Of a stretch of DNA of 64,000 nt, positions 13,940 through 22,061 are shown piece by piece. Made by a program: the position numbers and the translations under genes. Origin of the DNA: Pacificimonas sp036351775 (lineage in GTDB: Bacteria; Pseudomonadota; Alphaproteobacteria; Sphingomonadales; Sphingomonadaceae); contig JAZBPX010000064.1 of assembly GCA_036351775.1 (NCBI GenBank), positions 186,001 to 250,000 on the forward strand, read 5' to 3'. The first letter of the stretch is position 1; each line of letters starts with the position of its first letter. The notes beneath the pieces are model-generated. The model searched no databases and had not been told where the DNA came from. It worked only from the letters and a program-made list of their open reading frames with translations.

Positions 13940-14980
13940 TCACTCCGCCGCCTCGGTCAGCAGCCCCGGCTGGTCTTCCTCGTTGGCCGCGTCTTCGACG
14001 CCGGCTTTCTTGCGCTTGTCGAAGCTGGTCCAGACGTCGTTCCAGTTGCCGCGGGTGGCCGCCTTTGAATATTCGGTGGCGCGGGTTTCGAAGAAGTTGG
14101 CGTGCTCCACACCGTTCAGCATCGGCGTGAGCCAAGGGAGCGGGTGCTCGTCGATCATGTAGATGGCGGGCAGACCCAGCTGGCCGAGGCGCCAGTCGGC
14201 GATGTAACGGATATACTTCTTGATTTCCTTCGGGCTCATGCCGTCGACCGGCCCCATTTCAAAGGCGAGGTCGATGAAGGCATCCTCCAGCCGGACGGTG
14301 TGCTGGCAGATGTCCATGATGTCGGACTTGACCGCCTTGGTCAGGCACTGCCGCTCCTCGACGAAGGCGTGGAACAGGCGGATGATCCCCTCGCAGTGGA
14401 GGGACTCGTCGCGCACGGACCAGGACACGATCTGGCCCATGCCCTTCATCTTGTTGGCGCGCGGGAAGTTCATCAGCATGGCAAAGCTGGCGAAGAGCTG
14501 CAGCCCCTCCGTGAACCCGCCGAACATGGCGAGCGTGCGGGCGATGTCCTCGTCGCTGTCGACGCCGAACTGCTGCAGATAATCGTGCTTGTCGCACATC
14601 TCCTCATAATCGAGGAACGCGGAATATTCGCTTTCCGGCATGCCGATCGTGTCGAGCAGGTGCGAATAGGCGGCGATGTGGACCGTTTCCATGTTCGAAA
14701 ACGCGGTCAGCATCATCTTTACCTCGGTGGGTTTGAAGACGCGGCCATATTTGTCGTGATAGCAGTCCTGCACCTCGACATCGGCCTGGGTGAAGAAGCG
14801 GAAGATCTGCGTCAGGAGGTTGCGCTCGTGCGGGCTGAGCTTCTGCGCCCAGTCGCGGCAATCCTCGCCCAGCGGCACCTCCTCCGGCATCCAGTGGATC
14901 TGCTGCTGGCGCTTCCAGAAATCATAGGCCCAAGGGTATTCAAAGGGCTTGTAGGTCTTGCGGGCTTCGGTCAGCGACAT
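13940..14980 (-). CDS. nrdB: Ribonucleoside-diphosphate reductase beta subunit (class Ia)
   Basis: A 346-residue diiron protein that generates the tyrosyl radical used by NrdA to make deoxyribonucleotides. The iron/radical motif METVHIAAY keeps the Glu, His and Tyr spacing of E. coli NrdB (Glu115, His118, Tyr122), so it is a radical-type class Ia/b subunit, and the second SVRDESLHCE motif supplies the other ligands. The start at 14980 follows GGAGG; a longer frame to 15088 lacks support. It lies only 4 bases after the glycosyltransferase stop, so it is in one transcript with it and, further up, nrdA. Confidence 0.96.
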   Translation of the reverse strand: MSLTEARKTYKPFEYPWAYDFWKRQQQIHWMPEEVPLGEDCRDWAQKLSPHERNLLTQIFRFFTQADVEVQDCYHDKYGRVFKPTEVKMMLTAFSNMETVHIAAYSHLLDTIGMPESEYSAFLDYEEMCDKHDYLQQFGVDSDEDIARTLAMFGGFTEGLQLFASFAMLMNFPRANKMKGMGQIVSWSVRDESLHCEGIIRLFHAFVEERQCLTKAVKSDIMDICQHTVRLEDAFIDLAFEMGPVDGMSPKEIKKYIRYIADWRLGQLGLPAIYMIDEHPLPWLTPMLNGVEHANFFETRATEYSKAATRGNWNDVWTSFDKRKKAGVEDAANEEDQPGLLTEAAE

Positions 14981-14984
14981 GGGT

Positions 14985-16322
14985 TCAGGCCTCCACTTTC
15001 TGTGTTTCGATATAGGGATTTGCGGGCGCATTTTCGAGTGCGGTGGTAAGCGCTTCGTCGACGCGGGCGAACTGCGCGGCGCGGGCATAGGGGGCGGTCG
15101 GGCCGGCGGGCAGGTCGGGGACGCGGGGATCGTCTTTCGCCGCGGCCGCGCGCTTTTCGGCGAGCCATGCGGAGAGCTGCCCGGCGATCATGTCAGGGTC
15201 GTTCGAGACGAGGCCGAAGGGGCCGGCGCGTACGATCTCCGCCGCCTCTCCACGTTCCGACCCGATGGCGAGCACGGGGCGGCGGGCGCCGATATATTCG
15301 AACGTCTTGCCGGGGACGACGGCATCGTCGCGGGCATCGTCCCAGCGGCAGAGGAGCAGCACGTCGACGCGGCGCTCCAGGGCGAGCATTTCGGGGCGCG
15401 GGACAAGGGGGCGGATCTCGATGCTCGCGAGGACGCCGTGCTCGGCGGCGCGCGCCTCCACGAAGCCGCGCTCGTCATGGTAGAACAGGCAGAGGATCTT
15501 TGCGCGCTCGTCTTCGGGCAGGCGCGCGATGGCGGCAAAGAGCGCGGCCGGGTCGCGGCGCTCGGCATAGACGACGCCGGCGTGAAGGATGGTGAGGCGG
15601 CCCGGATCGAGCGCGGGCGGCGGGCCGTCCTCGGCGGGGAAATCGTCCGGCGAGAAGCCGTTGAAGGCGACGGTGACGGGCTTTCCGAAGCGCCCGCGCA
15701 TGTCGGCCCCGGCCCCCTCCGTGACCGTGACGAAGCCGTCCGCCTGAGCGAGGGTCTTCTTGCCGAGGCGTTCGGAGAGGAGGCGCACGGGGGCGGGCGT
15801 GTCGCTGTAGGGCTGGCCGAGCCAGATATCGCGCAGTTCGGCGACCCAGGGCAGGCCGGTCTGCGCGCTGATGGCGGCCGCGGCGATGTGCGCGGACTGG
15901 GGCGGGCCGGAGGAATAGATGATCTCGCTGCCCGCCTCGCCCGCGGCGGCTGCGCCAACGCGTGCAGCCTCTCCGGTCCAGTAGGGGTGGTAGCGGTCAG
16001 GCAGCGTGCGCAGCGCGCGGTAGAGGCGCTTCAGATAGCCGGGTGGGCGCGTGTCGCCAGCGGGCCCGGACCCTGTCGCGGGCGGCGGGGCGTCGGGGTT
16101 GGAGGAGGCCTGACCCGGCCGGTAGGCGACATGATGCGCGGTAATGCCCGGCTCCCCTACCCGCGGCAGCAGTCCGGCAAAGTTCGGATTGTCGGCCGCG
16201 ATCACATCGACCCGCGCGCCGCGCGCCGCCCAGTAACGGGCAAGCGCCGGCATCCGCACCGCGCCCACGGGGGCGAACGGCGGAAAATAAGGCGTGACGA
16301 AGAGGATGCGGGCGGGGGGCAT
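14985..16322 (-). CDS. Family 4-like glycosyltransferase
   Basis: A 445-residue GT-B fold enzyme. The N-terminal half starts RILFVTPYFPPFAPVGAVRM, typical of GT4 enzymes that act on lipid-linked or surface sugars, and IIYSSGPPQSAH marks the inter-domain region; the C-terminal half has ILHAGVVYAERRDP and the nucleotide-sugar loop VVPGKTFEYIGARRPVLAI, where the Glu contacts the sugar donor. It would act at the cytoplasmic face of the membrane in polysaccharide or glycan synthesis. Its position between nrdA and nrdB, with gaps of only 7 and 4 bases to its neighbours, is odd. Donor and acceptor are unknown. Confidence 0.85.
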   Translation of the reverse strand: MPPARILFVTPYFPPFAPVGAVRMPALARYWAARGARVDVIAADNPNFAGLLPRVGEPGITAHHVAYRPGQASSNPDAPPPATGSGPAGDTRPPGYLKRLYRALRTLPDRYHPYWTGEAARVGAAAAGEAGSEIIYSSGPPQSAHIAAAAISAQTGLPWVAELRDIWLGQPYSDTPAPVRLLSERLGKKTLAQADGFVTVTEGAGADMRGRFGKPVTVAFNGFSPDDFPAEDGPPPALDPGRLTILHAGVVYAERRDPAALFAAIARLPEDERAKILCLFYHDERGFVEARAAEHGVLASIEIRPLVPRPEMLALERRVDVLLLCRWDDARDDAVVPGKTFEYIGARRPVLAIGSERGEAAEIVRAGPFGLVSNDPDMIAGQLSAWLAEKRAAAAKDDPRVPDLPAGPTAPYARAAQFARVDEALTTALENAPANPYIETQKVEA

Positions 16323-16329
16323 GGCCGGC

Positions 16330-16632
16330 TCAACGGCCTTTCCGCTTGCTGCCGGAGAACATCGAGCCGCCGCCGAGGACGACGATGCCGAGGAAATAGC
16401 CGAAATCGTACCAGCCGCCATTGTTGGGCACCGCGTAAACGGCGATCTCGGGCGAAAAGAGCGAGCCGATCCAGGCGAACGGGAAAATGAAGCCATGCCA
16501 CAGGCCCCACAGGAAGCCGGGCGCGGCCGGTTCGACCACCGCCGCGCTCTGACCCGCGCAGGCGGCGAGTGCGAACAGACCCGCCAGGGCGAGGACTCGT
16601 CCCGCTAGATGAAGGCTTCCGGCTTGAGACAC
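16330..16632 (-). CDS. Small lipoprotein with two apolar segments
   Basis: With the GTG start at 16632 the product has 100 residues and a lipoprotein signal (LALAGLFALAAC, lipobox near residues 22-25). An ATG at 16662 is also possible but would overlap the nrdA end and make the signal very long. The mature part is dominated by aromatic apolar blocks, FLWGLWHGFIFPFAWIGSLF and NNGGWYDFGYFLGIVVLGG, a pattern I have seen in uncharacterised short proteins of many bacteria. It sits 4 bases after nrdA and 7 before the glycosyltransferase. Function is unknown. Confidence 0.6.
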   Translation of the reverse strand: MSQAGSLHLAGRVLALAGLFALAACAGQSAAVVEPAAPGFLWGLWHGFIFPFAWIGSLFSPEIAVYAVPNNGGWYDFGYFLGIVVLGGGSMFSGSKRKGR

Positions 16633-16636
16633 GATC

Positions 16637-18514
16637 TTACTGACAAGCCAGACACTCGTCATAGTCCGTCGAGGGCATTTCGAGGTCGATGGTCTTGGCT
16701 TCCGCCGTGTTGTCGGCCTCGACGCCGCCCGCAAAGCCGGCGCGCTGCACGGATTTCGAGCGGAGATAATAGAGCGACTTGATGCCCAGCTCCCACGCGC
16801 GGAAGTGCAGCATCAGGAGGTCCCACTTCTCCGCATCGGCGGGGATGAAGAGGTTGAGGGACTGCGACTGGTCGATGAAGGGCGTGCGGTCGGCAGCCAG
16901 CTCGACGAGCCAGCGCTGATCGACCTCGAACGCGGTGCGGAACACCGCCTTCTCGTCCGGATCGAGGAAGTCGAGATGCTGGACGGAGCCGCCGCGCTCC
17001 AGGATCGAATTCCAGATCTTGTCTGAGTTCATCGCCTTCTCGGTCAGCAGCGCCTGGAGATGCGGGTTCTTCACCGTGAAGCTGCCGGACAGCGTCTTGT
17101 GAGTGTAGATGTTCGCCGGGATCGGCTCGATACAGGCCGAGGTGCCGCCGCAGATGATCGAGATCGACGCGGTCGGGGCGATCGCCATCTTGCACGAAAA
17201 GCGCTCCATCGCGCCCTGATCGGCGGCGTCGGGGCACGCGCCGCGCTCCTTTGCCAGCAGCATCGAGGCTTCGTCAGCCTCGGCGCGGATATGCTTGAAA
17301 ATCTTCATGTTCCACGACTTGGCGAGCGCGGATTCGAAGGGAATCTTCCGCTCCTGCAGGAAGCTGTGGAAGCCCATGACGCCAAGGCCGACGGACCGTT
17401 CGCGCGCCGCGGAATATTTGGCGCGGGCCATCTCGTCGGGCGCGCGCTCGATATAGTCGGTGAGGACGTTGTCGAGGAAGCGCATGACATCCTCGATGAA
17501 GCCCTCCTCCTTCGACCAGTGATCCCAGGTGTCGAGATTGAGCGAGGACAGGCAGCAGACCGCCGTGCGGTCCTCCCCATACTGATCGAAGCCCGTGGGC
17601 AGCGTGATTTCGGAACAGAGGTTCGATGTCGTCACCTTCAGCCCCGCATCGCGCTGGTGCTTGGGCATCGCCTCGTTCACACGGTCGATGAACAGCATGT
17701 AGGGTTCGCCGGTCGCAAGCCGCGTTTCGACGATCTTCTGAAAGAGCGCGCGGGCATCGACGGTGGCGCGGACGCTGCCGTCCTTGGGCGAGAGGAGGTC
17801 GAACTCCTCGCCGTCACGCACAGCCTCCATGAAGGCATCGGTGATGTTGATGCCGTGGTGAAGATTCAGCGCCTTCCTGTTGAAATCGCCCGAGGGTTTG
17901 CGGATTTCGAGGAACTCCTCGATCTCCGGATGGGTGATGTCGAGATAGCAGGCGGCGGACCCGCGGCGGAGCGACCCCTGGCTGATCGCGAGCGTCAGCG
18001 AATCCATGACGCGCACGAACGGGACGATACCCGACGTCTTGCCGTTCAGCCCGACACTCTCGCCGATGCCGCGGACATTGCCCCAATAGGTGCCGATGCC
18101 GCCGCCCTTCGACGCCAGCCAGACATTTTCGTTCCAGGTGTCGACGATGCCGTTCAGGCTGTCGGGCACCGAGTTGAGGTAGCAGGAGATGGGAAGGCCG
18201 CGCCCCGTGCCGCCGTTCGACAGGACAGGCGTTGCCGGCATGAACCACAGGTTCGAGATATAGTCGTAGAGGCGCTGGGCGTGTTCGGCATCGTCGGCAT
18301 AGGCGGCCGCGACGCGGGCAAACAGGTCCTGCGGCTCCTCACCGGGCAGGAGGTAGCGGTCGGCCAGCGTTTCCTTGCCGAAATCCGTGAGATTGGCGTC
18401 GCGCGCGCGGTCGATCCTGATGTCGAAACGCGGGGCGTAATCGCTTTTCTTCGTGTCCGCCCTCAGGTCCGTGTCGTCGCCGGCCATCTCGGCCTCGGTG
18501 CTTGCGAAATCCAC
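16637..18514 (-). CDS. nrdA: Ribonucleoside-diphosphate reductase alpha subunit
   Basis: A 625-residue catalytic subunit that reduces NDPs to dNDPs. Visible are the redox/active-site cysteines in PISCYLNSVPDSL and NLCSEITLPT (the Cys-x-Glu radical site), and the C-terminal shuttle pair ECLACQ. It lacks the N-terminal ATP-cone of E. coli NrdA (761 residues), so overall activity control by dATP at that site is not expected; shortened NrdA forms are known in alphaproteobacteria. Its operon continues through the lipoprotein and glycosyltransferase genes to nrdB. A pair of NrdR boxes lies about 240-290 bases upstream. Confidence 0.95.
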   Translation of the reverse strand: MDFASTEAEMAGDDTDLRADTKKSDYAPRFDIRIDRARDANLTDFGKETLADRYLLPGEEPQDLFARVAAAYADDAEHAQRLYDYISNLWFMPATPVLSNGGTGRGLPISCYLNSVPDSLNGIVDTWNENVWLASKGGGIGTYWGNVRGIGESVGLNGKTSGIVPFVRVMDSLTLAISQGSLRRGSAACYLDITHPEIEEFLEIRKPSGDFNRKALNLHHGINITDAFMEAVRDGEEFDLLSPKDGSVRATVDARALFQKIVETRLATGEPYMLFIDRVNEAMPKHQRDAGLKVTTSNLCSEITLPTGFDQYGEDRTAVCCLSSLNLDTWDHWSKEEGFIEDVMRFLDNVLTDYIERAPDEMARAKYSAARERSVGLGVMGFHSFLQERKIPFESALAKSWNMKIFKHIRAEADEASMLLAKERGACPDAADQGAMERFSCKMAIAPTASISIICGGTSACIEPIPANIYTHKTLSGSFTVKNPHLQALLTEKAMNSDKIWNSILERGGSVQHLDFLDPDEKAVFRTAFEVDQRWLVELAADRTPFIDQSQSLNLFIPADAEKWDLLMLHFRAWELGIKSLYYLRSKSVQRAGFAGGVEADNTAEAKTIDLEMPSTDYDECLACQ

Positions 18515-18672
18515 CTGCTCTACTCCCCTTTTTCATTCGCCGGTCCCGCTGGTGGGCGGGCCCTCCGGCCAGGATCGCGGCCACACCCCCCCGGTCGGCG
18601 CGAAGTTTCAGTCCCTAGGCCGCCCGTCCAACCCCCGCGAGAAGAACCCGGGACTTGTCCCCGATATCCTCG

Positions 18673-18681
18673 TTATTCACA
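18673..18681 (+). promoter_or_regulatory. DnaA-box match TTATTCACA
   Basis: TTATTCACA fits the TTATNCACA consensus. It lies between the NrdR boxes and the nrdA start. DnaA is a known regulator of nrdAB in E. coli, which makes the place suggestive, but about two such matches are expected by chance in the window. Confidence 0.3.
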
Positions 18682-18755
18682 GGCTGGCGGCCCAAATGCC
18701 GTGGGAGAGAGCGACTGACAGTTGCGAAGGCCGGTAACGCGGATCGTCCCGGCCG

Positions 18756-18803
18756 ACACTATCTGTAGTAGGCCCTGCTCCCCCAAGCACCCACACATAG
18801 TGG
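18756..18803 (-). promoter_or_regulatory. nrdA: NrdR box pair upstream of nrdA
   Basis: ACACTATCTGTAGTAG (18756-18771) matches the palindromic NrdR consensus ACACTATATATAGTGT at 12 of 16 positions; CACCCACACATAGTGG (18788-18803) matches less well but has the ATAGTG half. The starts are 32 bases apart, three helical turns, the usual NrdR spacing. On the minus strand TTGTCG and CACTAT, 17 bases apart, could be -35 and -10, with the right box covering the -10. Confidence 0.7.
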
Positions 18804-19068
18804 TTTCGAAGCTCTAAAGCGACAAGCGAATTTTTCAGGTTTTTTGCCACAGGCGTGAAGACCGGGGCGTTTCAGGGGTTTGGCGCGCGCAGTTCAGACA
18901 TGCTTGCGAGTCGAACAGGCCGGATCGGAAGTTTCCCGAAAAAGGCAAGGGTCCGACGCGCGGATTCTGACGCGCGGGTCAGCGTTAAAAAGGCCGCGTT
19001 CGGGAGCCTGATTAGCCAGAACACGCCGGGCAACTCGGCGCACGATTCTGCGCACGGGGCTGGCGGAA

Positions 19069-19449
19069 CTAGCGGCGCGGCTTGTTGACGATCAGCTCGG
19101 CGATGACCTCGAACAGTTCCTTCATGGCCACCGGCTTCAGAAGGATCGCGTCGGCGCCGGCCTCCCGGCAGTCCTCATCGATCCGTTCGCCGGTGTCGGC
19201 CGTCACGACGATCATGGGGACCTGCGCCTTTGCCTCATCGTCCCAGCTGCGGATGCGGCGCATGGTTTCGAACCCGTCGATGCCGGGCATCCTGAGGTCA
19301 ACGAGGACAAAGTCGAACGCCTCTTCGCCGAAAATCTCAAGGCCTGCCTCGGCATCGGGGGCGCCGACCATCTCGGCGCCGCCAACCTTCAGCATGTCCC
19401 GAACGATCCTGCGGTTCAGGTCGTCATCCTCGATGAAGAGTGCCCGCAC
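19069..19449 (-). CDS. Single-domain response regulator (receiver)
   Basis: A 126-residue receiver without output domain. Acidic residues 8-10, phospho-acceptor Asp51 (VLVDLRMP), Thr83 and Lys105 (LLKP) are intact. It starts 46 bases after the stop of the histidine kinase at 19496-22003 and runs in the same direction, so it is the natural partner of that kinase, whose own C-terminal receiver-like region seems degenerate. It probably relays phosphate to another protein or binds a target directly. Confidence 0.88.
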   Translation of the reverse strand: MRALFIEDDDLNRRIVRDMLKVGGAEMVGAPDAEAGLEIFGEEAFDFVLVDLRMPGIDGFETMRRIRSWDDEAKAQVPMIVVTADTGERIDEDCREAGADAILLKPVAMKELFEVIAELIVNKPRR

Positions 19450-19495
19450 TAGAACTCCTCTCCCTTCCGCGCCGCAAGGCTGGCGGCGCGCCCGC

Positions 19496-22003
19496 CTATC
19501 CGACCTGGCGAGCCAGGTTAGGCTCCGTCCTGTCCGTCGTTACCGAGGTCTTGTCAACCAGACCGGAGAGCGCAGAGAGGTCGCCCGCCCGGTCGGTGAA
19601 GAGGGTGTCCATACCGTCCGCCCCGGCCGGCCAGCCAATCCCATATATGGCCATTTCGGGCTGGTCGCGGCGCAAGTCTTTCAGGAACCGAGAAAGTTCC
19701 GCCTGCGTATCGATGTCGAAAACGGCATAGACGGCGCTGACCGTCCGCTCGGCGACCGCCTGCTGCGCATCGGCAACGCTATCGACAAGAATAGGCGATG
19801 CGGGCGCAGCCTCGAAAGCGCGCTGCGCAATGGCGGCCATCAGTGCGCCTACAGCATAAACGAGCGGAGTCGCTTCGCCCTCCACGGCCGCTTCGGGAAG
19901 CATCTCGGCGGTCTTGTTCACGTCCGTGAGGCGAAGCGGCATGGCGAGGGTAAAGGTCGAGCCCCTGCCGACGGCACTCTCGACGGTCAGCGTGCCGCCC
20001 ATATTCTCCGTGAGTTCGCGCGAGATGGTGAGGCCGAGGCCCGTGCCGGAGAACTGCCGGGTGCGCGAGCCGTCGACCTGGTGAAAGGGCTCGAAAATCT
20101 TCTCCACCTGGTCGGGCGGAATGCCGATGCCGCAATCCTCGACGGTAACCACCAATTGGTCGGGGTCAGCCTGTGCGGGCGCGGCGCACACGCAGATGCG
20201 GCCGGATTCGGTAAATTTTACCGCATTGGAAACGAGGTTGAAGACCACCTGGCGGAAACGCTGCTCGTCCCCGAAGCCCCTCGGCGGGCAGTCGTCGAGT
20301 TCGCAGGCAAACTGGACACCCTTGGCCTCCGCCTGATCGGAGAAAACGCGCGTAACCTCCCTGATTGTCGCGGCGACACCAAACTCCTCGGCGCTCAGCC
20401 GGATTTTGCCCGACTCCATCTTCGACACGTCGAGAATGTCGTCGACAATGGCCTTCATCGACGTGCCCGCGCCGTGCACCAGCTCCACGCGCTCGCGCAC
20501 CGGCTCGTCCAGCTTCTTATCGGCCAGCATGATCTGGGTCATGCCGAGGATGCCGTTCAGCGGCGTACGGATCTCGTGGCTCGTCGTCGCCAGGAACTCG
20601 CTTTTCGCCTGCAGCGCGGACGCCAGTTCGTCGTTGGTTTTCTCCAGCTCGACATTGGCGGCGCTGACTTCCTCTCGCCGGCGCTGGATATTGCGCGCAA
20701 CGAGCAGGATCAGGCCAATGATGATACCGGCGGCGATCAGCGTGCCGATCAGGAAGCGCCGGTTGGCGTCCGCCTCCTGCTCGGCAAGCTCCACCTGCTG
20801 CTCGAGCTGGTCCTGCCGCAGGGTGGCGATTTCGAGTTCCTGGTTCGCGAAGTCGAACTCCGCCGAGGCCAGGGCGTTCGCCGCATCTGCCGTCACTTCT
20901 GCAGCCTCGTCATCGATCCGCTTCAGCGCGGCGAGGTGCGCGAGCGCGAGCGCATTGTCGCCCGTTTCCCTGTAGGTCTCGTAAGCCGTTTCGTGAAAAT
21001 CGCGGAACGGCTCGGTCGTCGTTTCGAGATCGACGCCGTCGAAGGCATCGCCGAGAAGCGTCGCGGCGCGGGAATATTCGCCGCTGTCAGCCGCAATCTG
21101 GGCCTGGACGCCAAGAACGAAGGGACGCCAGTTCTCGACGCCGGGGCGCGACAGCAGGCGCTGCGCCTGACGGATCGTCGTACCCGCCTGACCGGTCCGC
21201 CCCGCGGCAAGCTGCGCGCCCGCGAGGTTTGAAAGAATCCGCGCCTCGTAGATCGGATTGCCAAGCTCCTCCGCGCCGCCAAGTGCAAGCGAGAAGGCGG
21301 CGATCGCCTCCACATGACGGTCCATGGCCGAGAGCGTGAAGCCGATGTTGTTGTCGATCGACAGGCGAAGAAGCGTGTCCTGCCGCTCCACGACATCGCG
21401 CGCGTCCTGGAGATAGCCGAGTGTCCGCTCGTTATCGCCGGCGCGCTGGTAGACGGCGGCGAGAATAAGAAGCGCCAGCGACTGGGAGCGGCGCCGGTCG
21501 TCGAACTCGCTGTGGATCTCATAAGCGCGGTGGGCGTCGGCAACCGCCTCAGCGAAGCGGCCGGAACGCTGGTAATAGGCCCCGCGGCTGCGAATGGCGT
21601 CGCCCATTTCACGCCCCAGCGGCGCGATGGGTTCGAGAAGTTCGATCGCCTCCGTCAGCTCGCGCTCGACACCGTCCAGACGGTTGAACAGGATTTCGTT
21701 GGACGCATTCAGGGTCAGGTAGCGCGCGCGCAGAACATCGCGGGCCGCGCCTGCCGGTAACTCGTCAATGATCGGGCGGGCTTCCGCCAGCGCCTCCGTC
21801 ACGGCGGCGGGATCGGCATTGTCGACACCGGCCTGCGCGGCATCGAGAACGGCGCGGGCAGCCGCCACCTGGTCGCCGACCTGCGGACTTGCCGGTGCGG
21901 TCGTTTCGTCCTGTGCCGTGGCGGCAAGCGGCACAGCGCCGACCAGACCTGCGGCGAGGAGGAGCGTCAGTCCGCGCACGTCAGCCTTGCCCCCCCTCGT
22001 CAT
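19496..22003 (-). CDS. Sensor histidine kinase with periplasmic TPR domain
   Basis: An 835-residue membrane kinase. The ATG at 22003 has a GGGAGAG ribosome site and starts a signal peptide; the longer frame is ignored. Residues about 35-390 are helical repeats of TPR type, placed in the periplasm, followed by a coiled region and a membrane segment (FLIGTLIAAGIIIGLILLVA, about 425-445), then HisKA with phospho-acceptor His476 (TTSHEIRTPLNG), and HATPase_c with the N box NAVKF and the DCGIGIP and GTGLGL boxes. The last 130 residues look like a worn receiver domain without a clear phospho-acceptor Asp. It follows the repeat subtilase by 58 bases and precedes a receiver gene, forming a likely operon. 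Confidence 0.9.
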   Translation of the reverse strand: MTRGGKADVRGLTLLLAAGLVGAVPLAATAQDETTAPASPQVGDQVAAARAVLDAAQAGVDNADPAAVTEALAEARPIIDELPAGAARDVLRARYLTLNASNEILFNRLDGVERELTEAIELLEPIAPLGREMGDAIRSRGAYYQRSGRFAEAVADAHRAYEIHSEFDDRRRSQSLALLILAAVYQRAGDNERTLGYLQDARDVVERQDTLLRLSIDNNIGFTLSAMDRHVEAIAAFSLALGGAEELGNPIYEARILSNLAGAQLAAGRTGQAGTTIRQAQRLLSRPGVENWRPFVLGVQAQIAADSGEYSRAATLLGDAFDGVDLETTTEPFRDFHETAYETYRETGDNALALAHLAALKRIDDEAAEVTADAANALASAEFDFANQELEIATLRQDQLEQQVELAEQEADANRRFLIGTLIAAGIIIGLILLVARNIQRRREEVSAANVELEKTNDELASALQAKSEFLATTSHEIRTPLNGILGMTQIMLADKKLDEPVRERVELVHGAGTSMKAIVDDILDVSKMESGKIRLSAEEFGVAATIREVTRVFSDQAEAKGVQFACELDDCPPRGFGDEQRFRQVVFNLVSNAVKFTESGRICVCAAPAQADPDQLVVTVEDCGIGIPPDQVEKIFEPFHQVDGSRTRQFSGTGLGLTISRELTENMGGTLTVESAVGRGSTFTLAMPLRLTDVNKTAEMLPEAAVEGEATPLVYAVGALMAAIAQRAFEAAPASPILVDSVADAQQAVAERTVSAVYAVFDIDTQAELSRFLKDLRRDQPEMAIYGIGWPAGADGMDTLFTDRAGDLSALSGLVDKTSVTTDRTEPNLARQVG

Positions 22004-22061
22004 ACTCTCCCGTCGCCCCGCAACATAGCGGGACGCATTCTGCCAGCAATCATGTCGTGCG

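Larger units (their letters stand above)
18515..19068. other. 554-base gap: long nrdA leader with regulatory sites
   Basis: The half next to nrdA would be its 5' leader of about 250 bases if transcription starts at the NrdR boxes; it holds a DnaA-box match. No known riboswitch pattern was recognised there. The half from about 18810 to 19068, downstream of the receiver gene that ends at 19069, shows no gene; CTGACGCGCGGGTCAG (a small hairpin without T-run) is the only structure noticed. Confidence 0.5.

Noticed and set aside
17060..18718. 552-codon open frame on the + strand
   Set aside because: Shadow of nrdA, which has all active-site motifs on the other strand.
18515..18755. Riboswitch (for example cobalamin type) in the nrdA leader
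   Set aside because: No conserved box was recognised; NrdR boxes explain control better.
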